In this document: positions 1 to 5,343 of the stretch, piece after piece
Layout: each line of letters opens with the position of its first letter
How positions within the stretch are numbered: position 1 is the stretch's first letter
Origin: Nitrosotalea sp.
GTDB taxonomy: Archaea; Thermoproteota; Nitrososphaeria; Nitrososphaerales; Nitrosopumilaceae
Direction of reading: 5' to 3'
NCBI GenBank assembly: GCA_031296345.1
Contig: JARLFW010000035.1
Coordinates: 1-7,576, forward strand
DNA length: 7,576 nucleotides
The notes under the pieces: model-generated
The model's input: the letters and a program-made list of their open reading frames with translations, nothing else
The model's database searches: none
Told to the model about the DNA's origin: nothing
Program-made: the position numbers and the translations under genes

Positions 1-180
1 AACTACAACGTTACAAAAGTCACCAACAGCTGCTGCTGGATAACGAGCAACTCTGGTCTTTGTTTTTTGAACCATTACAATTTCTAAAATCTTTGCACCG
101 GTATTATCAGCACAGACTACTTGAGCTCCTAGTGGAAGTGCTCTTGTGACATATGGTCTGAACTCTTGAACCCCTTTTGC
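1..180 (-). CDS. rpl14: Ribosomal protein uL14, N-terminal part, inverted copy (partial at both ends)
   Basis: The minus strand is open over all 60 codons of 180-1 and reads AKGVQEFRPYVTRALPLG, then AQVVCADNTGAK, then ILEIVMVQKTKTRVARYP, as expected for the N-terminal half of archaeal L14. The ADNTGAK stretch is the family hallmark. No start codon is present, and the reading frame runs off the left edge. The last 36 codons duplicate the start of the plus-strand L14 fragment. The first 23 or so codons (to VVC) exist only in this copy, so the true gene can be largely rebuilt by joining this fragment to the plus-strand one. It is probably not an independent gene but the mirror image created by the fold-back junction near 178. 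Confidence 0.85.
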
Positions 181-289
181 TGATAATACTGGTGCAAAGA
201 TTTTAGAAATTGTAATGGTTCAAAAAACAAAGACCAGAGTTGCTCGTTATCCAGCAGCAGCTGTTGGTGACTTTTGTAACGTTGTAGTT
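1..289. repeat. Fold-back inverted repeat at the window start (probable chimera)
   Basis: Bases 1-112 are the reverse complement of 178-289 with one difference in 112 (position 100 against 190), separated by a 65-base loop (113-177). Both arms lie inside the L14 reading frame. The minus strand of 1-180 reads L14 codons continuously, and the plus strand from 178 reads the same gene onward. The single difference is synonymous (Thr ACC against ACT). A coding gene folded back on itself with a short shared 'TGC' at the junction (178-180) is the usual look of a multiple-displacement-amplification or assembly inversion chimera rather than a genomic palindrome. That interpretation is inference; the repeat itself is seen directly. 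Confidence 0.95.
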
Positions 290-517
290 AAGAAAGGTCC
301 TGGTGAACTTAGAGGACAAATATTTGGTGCGGTTATTGTTAGACAAAAATATGCAGTAAGAAGATTGAATGGAACACGAGTAACATTTGAAGATAATGCA
401 GCAGTACTTGTAACACCCGAGGGTGAAATCAAGGGTACAGAAATTAAGGGACCAGTAGCAGTCGAGGCAGCTGAAAAGTATCCAAGAATTGCAAACTTGG
501 CATCTATGGTGGTATGA
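179..517 (+). CDS. rpl14: 50S ribosomal protein uL14 (5'-truncated)
   Basis: L14 is a large-subunit protein that binds 23S rRNA and contributes to the contact with the small subunit. The frame reads ADNTGAKILEIV, then MVQKTKTRVARYPAAAVGD, a Gly/Pro-rich segment (KKGPGELRGQ), the conserved VRQKYAVRRLNGTRVTFEDNA, and ends in ANLASMVV, all typical of archaeal L14. The ATG at 215 is an internal Met, not the start, because conserved codons precede it back to the junction at about 178. The natural N-terminus is present only in the inverted copy at 1-180. About 112 codons remain, against roughly 130-145 for the family. The stop is one base before the L24 ATG. Upstream, archaeal operons normally have S17, which is not in the window. 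Confidence 0.95.
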   Translation, partial: ADNTGAKILEIVMVQKTKTRVARYPAAAVGDFCNVVVKKGPGELRGQIFGAVIVRQKYAVRRLNGTRVTFEDNAAVLVTPEGEIKGTEIKGPVAVEAAEKYPRIANLASMVV

Positions 518-518
518 T

Positions 519-1046
519 ATGAAGCCGACAACAATCCGAAAAAGAATGCTTTACACTGCATCAAAACATTTGCTTAGCAAACAACTTGGTTCACACCTTG
601 CTAAAGATCTTAAAGAAAAACATCATTGTAAAAGCATGCGTGTTATCGAAGGTGACAGTGTCAAAGTATTACGTGGTGAATTCAAAGGAATTGAAGGTAA
701 AGTTACTCGGGTTTCTACAGAGAAAAGAGGAATTGCTATAGAGGGAATAAAACGTGAAAAACTCAAAGGCGGAAATGTCGACATTTTCATTCACCCATCA
801 AATGTGGTTATTACTTCATTAAACCTCGAAGACAAATGGAGACAAAACAGACTTGCGGGACAAAAAACAAAGACTCCCAAGCCAGTAGCTACTCTAGAAC
901 CAAAAGTTGTAAAACCACAAGAGGTAAAACCAAAAGAGACAAAACCAAAAGAACAAAAAGAGGTCGCAAAAGGAAAGACAAAGGATACTAAAATGACTGA
1001 TAAAAAGGATAAACCACAAGCTACAAAATCAAAGGGGAATGAGTAA
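519..1046 (+). CDS. rpl24: 50S ribosomal protein uL24 with Lys-rich C-terminal tail
   Basis: L24 binds 23S rRNA early in large-subunit assembly. The start chosen is ATG 519 (MKPTTIRKRMLYTASKHLL), one base after the L14 stop. An ATG at 489 would add ten residues deep inside L14 and is unlikely. The KOW domain is clear at residues 41-66 (RVIEGDSVKVLRGEFKGIEG), followed by the conserved GIAIEGIKREKLKGG segment and a HPSNVVITSLNLEDKWR segment at about 92-108. Residues 115-175 are a low-complexity tail rich in Lys, Pro, Thr and Glu with repeated KPKE-like units, making this protein (175 aa) longer than the usual archaeal L24 of about 120-130 aa. The TAA stop shares one base with the S4e ATG (TAATG), suggesting translational coupling. 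Confidence 0.95.
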   Translation: MKPTTIRKRMLYTASKHLLSKQLGSHLAKDLKEKHHCKSMRVIEGDSVKVLRGEFKGIEGKVTRVSTEKRGIAIEGIKREKLKGGNVDIFIHPSNVVITSLNLEDKWRQNRLAGQKTKTPKPVATLEPKVVKPQEVKPKETKPKEQKEVAKGKTKDTKMTDKKDKPQATKSKGNE

Positions 1047-1762
1047 TGGTTAGTATTTCTGGCAGTAAAAAACTAAAAAGACAAATGGCTCCACTTTTCT
1101 GGGGTATTACAAGAAAAGACAAACGATTTGTTGTTACAGTCAAACCCGGTGGTCATAAAAAAGATGTATCCATCCCAACTGCAGTATTTCTCCGTGATAC
1201 ACTAAAACTTGCCACATCTCTAAGAGAAGCAAAATCTGTCATATATGGAGGTAAAGTCAAAGTAGACGGCATTGTAAGAAAATCACTTCATCATGGAATT
1301 GGTTTGATGGATGTTGTAGAGTTGGATGGTGTCTCTGACATTTACAGACTTGTTCCAAAAGATTTGACTGTGTTGATGCCAATCAAAATTAATCCATCTG
1401 ATAAATCAAAGAAATTACTTAAAGTAACTTCAAAGGTAACTATCAGGGGTAAAAAAACTCAATTAGGATTCCATGATGGTAGGACTTTAATTTCTGACGC
1501 AAAGGTAAACGTAGGAGATACATGTGTAGTTGAAACGCCAAAAACAAAAATTCTTGATATTATACCCCTCCAAAAAGGAGTTCAAGTAATGATCACAAGC
1601 GGAGTTAATGCAGGACGTATGGGCAAACTTACAGAGGTTAAACCTGGAACATTCGTCTTACCAAAAAGAGCCGATGTTGATCTTGGTGAAAGACAGATTG
1701 AAATCCAATCTGATTTGGTAATGGCAATAGGTACAGATAAACCGGTGATACAAATTCAGTGA
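1046..1762 (+). CDS. rps4e: 30S ribosomal protein eS4
   Basis: S4e is a small-subunit protein found in archaea and eukaryotes but not bacteria, so it fixes the domain of the organism. The 238-residue length is normal for the family. Residues 1-40 hold the conserved basic N-terminus (GSKKLKRQMAP, FWGITRKDKRF). Residues about 45-95 form the S4 RNA-binding domain (LRDTLKLATSLREAKSVIYGG, then KVKVDGIVRKS). The central S4e domain follows, and a KOW segment lies at about 178-200 (GVQVMITSGVNAGRMGKLTEV in two pieces). The gene starts at the ATG that overlaps the L24 stop by one base, and its own TGA lies six bases upstream of the probable L5 ATG. Confidence 0.96.
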   Translation: MVSISGSKKLKRQMAPLFWGITRKDKRFVVTVKPGGHKKDVSIPTAVFLRDTLKLATSLREAKSVIYGGKVKVDGIVRKSLHHGIGLMDVVELDGVSDIYRLVPKDLTVLMPIKINPSDKSKKLLKVTSKVTIRGKKTQLGFHDGRTLISDAKVNVGDTCVVETPKTKILDIIPLQKGVQVMITSGVNAGRMGKLTEVKPGTFVLPKRADVDLGERQIEIQSDLVMAIGTDKPVIQIQ

Positions 1763-1767
1763 TAGAT

Positions 1768-2289
1768 ATGGCACAACAAACAGAAATTCCAATGAAGAAA
1801 ATTTCAATTGCTAAAGTAGTTTTGAATATGGGTGTAGGCAAATCTGGTGACCCTATTGAAAAAGCAAAGGTTGCTTTAGAGCATATTTCGGGTCAAAAAC
1901 CATCTACAAGATCTGCAAAAGCCACATATCGTGACTGGGGAGTACGCAAAGGTGAACCCATTGGCGTTGCAGTAACTATACGAGATGAACCAGCAATTGT
2001 ACTTATCAAGAGATTGTTTGCAGCAAAGGGCAATCAAATCAACGGCTCATCGTTTGATAATTTTGGTAATCTTTCATTTGGTATTAAAGAACATATCGAT
2101 ATTCCGGGAGTAAAATATGACCCACAAGTTGGAATCTTGGGCCTTGATATCTCAATTTCACTTACAAGACCCGGTTTTAATATTAGATTTAGAAGTAAAC
2201 ACAAAGCAAGTGTAGGACGTGGTCATATCATCACTGCTGAAGATGCAAAGGCATTTCTAACCCGTGAGTTTGGAATTCAGGTAGTATAA
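1768..2289 (+). CDS. rpl5: 50S ribosomal protein uL5
   Basis: L5 binds 5S rRNA and helps form the central protuberance of the large subunit. The frame shows the family signature KISIAKVVLNMGVGKSGDP near the N-terminus, RDWGVRKGEPIGVAVTIR in the middle, FDNFGNLSFGIKEHIDIPG, and a C-terminal GLDISISLTRPGFNIR segment with KHKASVGRGH. From ATG 1768 (MAQQTEIPMKK) it is 173 aa, the usual archaeal size. A GTG at 1759 is in frame and overlaps the S4e stop (GTGA), giving a possible form three residues longer; I prefer ATG because the archaeal family normally begins a few residues before the conserved KISIAK. The S14 ATG follows one base after the stop. Confidence 0.95.
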   Translation: MAQQTEIPMKKISIAKVVLNMGVGKSGDPIEKAKVALEHISGQKPSTRSAKATYRDWGVRKGEPIGVAVTIRDEPAIVLIKRLFAAKGNQINGSSFDNFGNLSFGIKEHIDIPGVKYDPQVGILGLDISISLTRPGFNIRFRSKHKASVGRGHIITAEDAKAFLTREFGIQVV

Positions 2290-2290
2290 C

Positions 2291-2467
2291 ATGAAGAATC
2301 GTGATTATAAAGTAACAGGCAGAACAGTTCATACCTTTGGAAAGGGTTCTAGATGGTGTAAGAGATGCGGTGATTATAATGCCGTAATTCAAAAATATGA
2401 TCTAGATCTTTGCAGACGATGCTTTAGAGAAGTCGCAAACTCTTTAGGGTTTAGGAAATTTAAGTGA
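2291..2467 (+). CDS. rps14: 30S ribosomal protein uS14, zinc-binding type
   Basis: This 58-codon gene lies between L5 and S8 and reads MKNRDYKVTGRTVHTFGKG, then SRWCKRCGDYNAVIQKYD, then LDLCRRCFREVANSLGFRKF. It is the short zinc-containing S14 of archaea, a component of the head of the small subunit. The four zinc-binding cysteines are C23 and C26 (CKRC) and C41 and C44 (CRRC), and the conserved C-terminal GFRKF motif is present. The start is ATG 2291, one base after the L5 stop, and the TGA ends six bases before the S8 ATG. Position and order are as in other archaeal operons. Nothing is missing or unusual in it. Confidence 0.97.
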   Translation: MKNRDYKVTGRTVHTFGKGSRWCKRCGDYNAVIQKYDLDLCRRCFREVANSLGFRKFK

Positions 2468-2473
2468 TAGAGA

Positions 2474-2866
2474 ATGCCAGCAACTAATATTCTAGCAAAC
2501 ATGTTTGTAACCTTGTACAATACCGAGGCAAGAAGAAAAGGAGAATGCCTAGTTTTACCTACCTCAAAACTTGCAACCGATGTACTAAAGACACTTCAGC
2601 ATCATAACTACATTGGAGAATTTGAACACGTGGATGATAAAAAAGGTGGAAAGTTTAAGATACAATTGTTAGCAAAAATTACAAAATGTGGTGCAATTAC
2701 ACCGCGATTCAAAGTAAAGAAGGGTGACTATGCAAAGTGGGAACAACAATATCTGCCATCATATTCGCGTGGAATGCTAATTGTAACTACTAATCAAGGA
2801 GTAATGTCTCACCATGAGGCAGTAAAGAGTGGCTTGGGAGGGCTATTGATAGGATTTGTCTACTAA
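2474..2866 (+). CDS. rps8: 30S ribosomal protein uS8
   Basis: S8 binds helix 21 of 16S rRNA and nucleates assembly of the central domain of the small subunit. At 130 aa it has the archaeal length. Recognisable parts are the N-terminal NILANMFVTLYNTEARRKGE, the middle HHNYIGEFEHVDDKKGGKF, the ITPRFKVKKGDY segment, and the C-terminal half ending in LIVTTNQGVMSHHEAVKSG and GLGGLLIGFVY, where the MSHHEA and GG-LIG-VY pattern is conserved. The start at ATG 2474 lies six bases after the S14 stop. The last codons overlap the L6 start by eleven bases, and the G-rich stretch at 2836-2842 near its end could serve as a ribosome-binding signal for L6. Confidence 0.96.
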   Translation: MPATNILANMFVTLYNTEARRKGECLVLPTSKLATDVLKTLQHHNYIGEFEHVDDKKGGKFKIQLLAKITKCGAITPRFKVKKGDYAKWEQQYLPSYSRGMLIVTTNQGVMSHHEAVKSGLGGLLIGFVY

Positions 2867-3413
2867 ACAAGTTGAGATACACGAAGTAACCATTCCAGTA
2901 CCAGATGTAGTAAAAGCATCCGTAAGTCACAAAATATTGTATGTGCAGGGACCACTGGGAAAGACAAGAAAAACTTTCAAAAAAATACCAGTAGACTTGG
3001 CAGTTGATGGAAAAAATATCGTACTAAAATCTCTTGGTGATAGAAAACGAGATTATGCTATATTCAAAACTGCAGAATCTATTATAAATACACTAATCAA
3101 AGGCGTTCAGACTGGATATACTTTCAAGATGAAAATTGTATATGCGCATTTTCCAATCACAGTAAAGGTAAAAGATAGCTTCATTCATGTAGAAAACTTT
3201 CAAGGTGAACGTGCAGCACGAGTTTCAAGAATATTTGGTGATAGCAAAGTAGTTCCAAAAGGTGATGATGTCATAATTACTGGCCCAGTCTTGACTGATG
3301 TATCACAGACTGCTGGGGCATTACAGCAAAATACCAAAGTCAAAAATAAAGATCATAGAGTCTTCCTTGACGGACTTTATCTTTTTGAGAAACTCGATAA
3401 GATCGAAAAATAG
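2856..3413 (+). CDS. rpl6: 50S ribosomal protein uL6
   Basis: L6 sits near the factor-binding region of the large subunit, close to the sarcin-ricin loop. The 185-residue protein has the two repeated L6 domains: an N-terminal one (KASVSHKILYVQGPLGKTRK to about residue 80) and a C-terminal one beginning near YTFKMKIVYAHFPITVKV and containing the conserved FQGERAARV, then VVPKGDDVIITGPVLTDVSQ and KNKDHRVFLDGLY. The start is a TTG at 2856, overlapping the end of S8 by eleven bases. No ATG or GTG is available at the expected position, and the TTG gives the expected family N-terminus. A GGAGG-like stretch lies 13 bases upstream. It is the last ribosomal protein of the block; the next feature is a tRNA. 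Confidence 0.95.
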   Translation: MSTKQVEIHEVTIPVPDVVKASVSHKILYVQGPLGKTRKTFKKIPVDLAVDGKNIVLKSLGDRKRDYAIFKTAESIINTLIKGVQTGYTFKMKIVYAHFPITVKVKDSFIHVENFQGERAARVSRIFGDSKVVPKGDDVIITGPVLTDVSQTAGALQQNTKVKNKDHRVFLDGLYLFEKLDKIEK

Positions 3414-3458
3414 ATTTCAGCAAAGAATAAATCCGCTTATCCTACGAACAATTCTATT

Positions 3459-3532
3459 GCCGCCCTAGCTCAGCGTGGTAGAGCAGCTGGCTGTTAACCA
3501 GCGGGTCGCCAGTTCAAGTCTGGCGGGCGGCG
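3459..3532 (+). tRNA. trnN: tRNA-Asn (anticodon GTT)
   Basis: All cloverleaf parts can be paired by eye. The acceptor stem is GCCGCCC (3459-3465) with GGGCGGC (3525-3531). The D stem is GCTC with GAGC around a loop containing GTGG. The anticodon stem is GCTGG with CCAGC around loop CTGTTAA, with anticodon GTT at 3493-3495. The variable loop has five bases, and the T stem GCCAG pairs with CTGGC around TTCAAGT. The discriminator at 3532 is G, as expected for tRNA-Asn. The CCA end is not encoded and no intron is present. It lies 45 bases after the L6 stop on the same strand. It could be read through from the ribosomal operon or have its own promoter; the TTAT at about 3437-3440 is only a weak TATA-like candidate. 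Confidence 0.97.
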
Positions 3533-3536
3533 CTTA

Positions 3537-3564
3537 ATATTTCTAAATTCGAGTTTTGAAACAT
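3537..3564. promoter_or_regulatory. 28-bp palindromic motif, copy A
   Basis: The core 3540-3561 is TTTC, TAAA, TTCGAG, TTTT, GAAA, which matches its own reverse complement at 18 of 22 positions. The flanks ATA and CAT extend the partial symmetry. Read on the minus strand it differs from copy C at only 2 of 28 positions. It begins five bases after the tRNA. A T5 run at 3568-3572 follows, so this copy alone could also act as a terminator for the tRNA or ribosomal operon, but other copies lack such a run. Confidence 0.7.
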
Positions 3565-3618
3565 TACTTTTTGATTGCTGTAATTCTTGTACTAAAAATT
3601 TACAGGTTTCAATATTGT

Positions 3619-3646
3619 ATATTTCTAAATTCGAGTTACGAAATAT
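3619..3646. promoter_or_regulatory. 28-bp palindromic motif, copy B
   Basis: The core 3622-3643 is TTTC, TAAA, TTCGAG, TTAC, GAAA, and the outer ends are a perfect ATATTTC and GAAATAT pair. Its centre is 82 bp from that of copy A, close to a whole number of helical turns. A direct repeat AATATTGTA flanks or partly overlaps it (3611-3619 and 3642-3650). It lies about 90 bases upstream of the TTG start of the zinc-ribbon gene at 3735, so a regulatory role for that gene is plausible but inferred. Confidence 0.7.
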
Positions 3647-3722
3647 TGTAATGCGATCACATTTTGGTTGATTCTATTAGACTGTATAGATCTAATACGG
3701 ATCATATCATGATGGTATATGC

Positions 3723-3729
3723 AGGAGGT
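3723..3729 (+). promoter_or_regulatory. Shine-Dalgarno sequence deciding the TTG start at 3735
   Basis: AGGAGGT is fully complementary to the anti-Shine-Dalgarno end of 16S rRNA and sits five bases before the TTG. This supports a non-ATG start and implies a leadered transcript for this gene. Confidence 0.8.
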
Positions 3730-3734
3730 CCACA

Positions 3735-3998
3735 TTGGCCAGAACAAGACGCGCGAATAGATATTGCGTGGATTGTGGGGGTAGGTTAGTTTACTATCCT
3801 CGCCTTTCAAACCCAAAAGCTCCCAACGAATACAGGGTTCTGGTTTATGCATGTCCCGACTGCACTAAAGATTTTGATAAACCAAAGATGTTCTCAATCA
3901 AACGAAATGTTGTCGATGAACCCCTTGAAACTGTGGAGATAGAAATTGTCCAAGCCCGAGAAAAAATTCCAGAAATGGTCAAGACATCTACAGTCTAA
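3735..3998 (+). CDS. Small zinc-ribbon protein, 87 aa, function unknown
   Basis: The protein begins MARTRRANRYCVDCGGRL and carries two cysteine pairs, C11-x2-C14 and C40-x2-C43 (CVDC and CPDC), 25 residues apart. This is the pattern of a single zinc ribbon. An Arg-rich N-terminus precedes it and an acidic, Glu-rich C-terminus follows. No membrane segment or catalytic motif is visible. The start is a TTG at 3735, supported by a strong Shine-Dalgarno sequence AGGAGGT at 3723-3729. An ATG at 3712 is out of frame. A leader with such a ribosome-binding site differs from the nearly leaderless layout of the genes further right. Two copies of the palindromic motif lie upstream. I recognise it as a conserved-looking archaeal small zinc protein but cannot assign a role; nucleic-acid binding is a guess from the charge and ribbon. 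Confidence 0.85.
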   Translation: MARTRRANRYCVDCGGRLVYYPRLSNPKAPNEYRVLVYACPDCTKDFDKPKMFSIKRNVVDEPLETVEIEIVQAREKIPEMVKTSTV

Positions 3999-4502
3999 GA
4001 AAAATATCTTAGGTATCACTATGCTTACCATGAAAATCTAGAGCATTTTCTGTCAACTTTTGGTCCAATACCCGGGGGGTTTTAGGGCATGAACTACCTA
4101 GTTTTTTGAATTCTTCATGCCTGTTTATGATGTTGATATTTTGTAACATTTCGAAACTTGAAAAAAGCAGGACAAAAAACCAGGGTTTAGCTTTTCTTCG
4201 TACTGATAAAAGAAAATCAAACTCTTACTGAGTAATGGGGGTGTTTTGACCATTGGCTTGCATATGTACGCATAAGTGTTACACCCCCCCTAAAATTAGC
4301 CGTTTTTGAAAAAATCACAATATGCCTAATTGACGAAAAATAACAAGGGGTTGAACCATTGAGCGTAAATTTAAAAATTTCAGTATTTCTAGAAATTATC
4401 GTTTTTCCAATTTTTTGGCTTGAAAAATTGACACGATCTAGCAAGTTTAGTACAAAATAGGGGGGTAGAAATAGGTCATACTACCATAAAGAATTGAATT
4501 CT
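3999..4502. other. 504-base gene-poor stretch with hairpins and G/C tracts
   Basis: I see no convincing gene here. It contains a small inverted repeat at the preceding stop codon (CTAAGA 3995-4000 with TCTTAG 4007-4012), an 8-bp inverted repeat GGCATGAA (4086-4093) with TTCATGCC (4114-4121), an 8-bp pair GGGGGTGT (4237-4244) with ACACCCCC (4281-4288), and a 5-bp pair GGTAG (4464-4468) with CTACC (4481-4485). Three homopolymer tracts stand out in AT-rich DNA: G6 at 4074-4079, C7 at 4284-4290, and G6 at 4460-4465. A degenerate copy of the palindromic motif (about 15 of 22 positions) starts at 4149. The stretch could hold an untranslated RNA or simply be regulatory DNA. Confidence 0.5.
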
Positions 4503-4655
4503 ATGGTTTTATGTTACAAGTGCTTTGAAGACAAACATCACGATTGTATGGGTAAGCAGGGGTTGTTTGTTTGCGAATGTGAACTTTGTAAAAAAGACTC
4601 TAAAGCCATCAATAATGTAATGCCTGACTCTATGAAATATGTAGAGAAAAATTAG
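4503..4655 (+). CDS. Tiny Cys/His-rich putative zinc protein, 50 aa
   Basis: The frame reads MVLCYKCFEDKHHDCMGKQG, then LFVCECELCKKDSKAIN and NVMPDSMKYVEKN. It contains six cysteines and two adjacent histidines: C4-x2-C7, H12-H13, C15, then C24, C26 and C29. A CxxC with a nearby HHxxC and a CxCxxC is a strong metal-binding pattern for so short a protein, and chance open frames rarely show it. The start is ATG 4503; I see no Shine-Dalgarno sequence just upstream, so a leaderless or short-leader transcript is likely. It stands alone between gene-poor stretches and faces the convergent 98-aa zinc protein on the minus strand. The function is unknown. It could be a small regulator or a metal-binding accessory protein, but nothing in the sequence decides this. 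Confidence 0.72.
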   Translation: MVLCYKCFEDKHHDCMGKQGLFVCECELCKKDSKAINNVMPDSMKYVEKN

Positions 4656-4837
4656 ATGCACCTATAATTTTAGAAAGTAATTTTATCGTGAGAGAATTAC
4701 AAAAACCCTCACGATTACAGGCTGGGTCAGTTTGTGGGTAGCCTCTTGAATTACTTGTTGGTAATATCTTAAGATTCAAGTGGACTAATATGCATAATTT
4801 AGTAGATTCTTTTCAAACCATGCGATCTACTGATCAA
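4656..4837. other. Convergent intergenic stretch with a series of inverted repeats
   Basis: Four inverted repeats follow one another: ATCGTGAG (4685-4692) with CTCACGAT (4708-4715), AGGCT (4719-4723) with AGCCT (4740-4744), CTTGAAT (4745-4751) with ATTCAAG (4774-4780), and AGTAGAT (4801-4807) with ATCTACT (4825-4831). The last lies just beyond the stop of the minus-strand gene and could help end its transcript. No tRNA fits: a TTCAAGT at 4776-4782 has no matching T stem. The other three could be a structured RNA or convergent termination signals. Confidence 0.45.
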
Positions 4838-5134
4838 TTAAACATTCACGGTGTGATCATGTCTATACCCACAGGATTGACACAAAAATATCTGATGCAA
4901 GTCTCCCTTGATGTCTTTTTTGATTTCAGAAACTAGTTTGTCCATAGCAAGCCCCTTTCTTGGACAGTCATCACTAGGACACATCATATCATAGTCTAGA
5001 ATGTGTTCCAAACAAAAGTGTCCCCTCTTTGAGGAATAGTTTCCTTCTTTACCACATTTTTCTTTATCACAATTTCTTTTCTTGTAGACAGAATCTTTTG
5101 GAATTCTGTTTGCTAGTATGTCCAGTTCCTCCAT
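4838..5134 (-). CDS. Cys-rich multi-zinc-site protein, 98 aa, function unknown
   Basis: The protein has eight cysteines and several histidines arranged as zinc sites: C22-x4-C27, C41-x2-H44, C52-x4-C57 and C85-x2-C88 followed by H92 and H94 (CQSCGYRHDH). The middle part MMCPSDDCPRKG and the final CxxCG turn resemble treble-clef or ribbon knuckles, so two zinc ions are likely. The region between (about 58-82) is Lys/Asp-rich and probably helical. The start is ATG 5134. A TATA-like TTAAAAAATA at 5156-5165 (minus strand) is centred about 27 bases upstream, so the transcript would be essentially leaderless. It is convergent with the 50-aa Cys-rich gene and divergent from the membrane-protein gene at 5344. 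It has no signal peptide or membrane segment. I do not recognise the family. Confidence 0.82.
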   Translation of the reverse strand: MEELDILANRIPKDSVYKKRNCDKEKCGKEGNYSSKRGHFCLEHILDYDMMCPSDDCPRKGLAMDKLVSEIKKDIKGDLHQIFLCQSCGYRHDHTVNV

Positions 5135-5155
5135 GTCACGTGTTAGTAATTTTGG

Positions 5156-5165
5156 TATTTTTTAA
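5156..5165 (-). promoter_or_regulatory. TATA-like box for the 98-aa zinc protein
   Basis: On the minus strand this reads TTAAAAAATA. Its centre is about 27 bases from ATG 5134, which places transcription start at or next to the start codon, as in leaderless archaeal genes. Confidence 0.55.
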
Positions 5166-5243
5166 TTATTTACTTTCATTGATTGTATGCTGGAAATTTT
5201 AAACCAACGACGGATGTACATTACCTTAGATGAATTAGGAATA

Positions 5244-5271
5244 ATGTTTCAAAACTCGAATATGGAAATAT
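5244..5271. promoter_or_regulatory. 28-bp palindromic motif, copy C
   Basis: The core 5247-5268 is TTTC, AAAA, CTCGAA, TATG, GAAA with flanks ATG and TAT. It matches copy D at 27 of 28 positions in the same orientation. It lies in the divergent region between the minus-strand zinc gene and the membrane-protein gene, 72 bases before the ATG at 5344. Confidence 0.7.
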
Positions 5272-5343
5272 ATTGAATCTACATTAGTTGTAAGACTATG
5301 TTACAAACAAGTGGATATTAGGTTCGGTTTTATCTGATGTATA

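Noticed and set aside
215..217. ATG 215 as the L14 start
   Set aside because: Conserved L14 residues (ADNTGAKILEIV) precede it in frame, so it is an internal Met; the real start is lost at the fold-back junction.
4127..4206. C/D-box-like sRNA (ATGATGT then CTGA)
   Set aside because: The boxes are about 75 bases apart, the C box is imperfect, and there are no internal C'/D' boxes.
4217..4444. Minus-strand open frame of 75 codons in the gene-poor gap
   Set aside because: Composition looks random, there is no domain pattern, it spans the C7 tract and a hairpin, and no promoter is evident.
4719..4790. Possible second tRNA because of a TTCAAGT near 4776
   Set aside because: No T stem, acceptor stem or anticodon arm can be paired around it.
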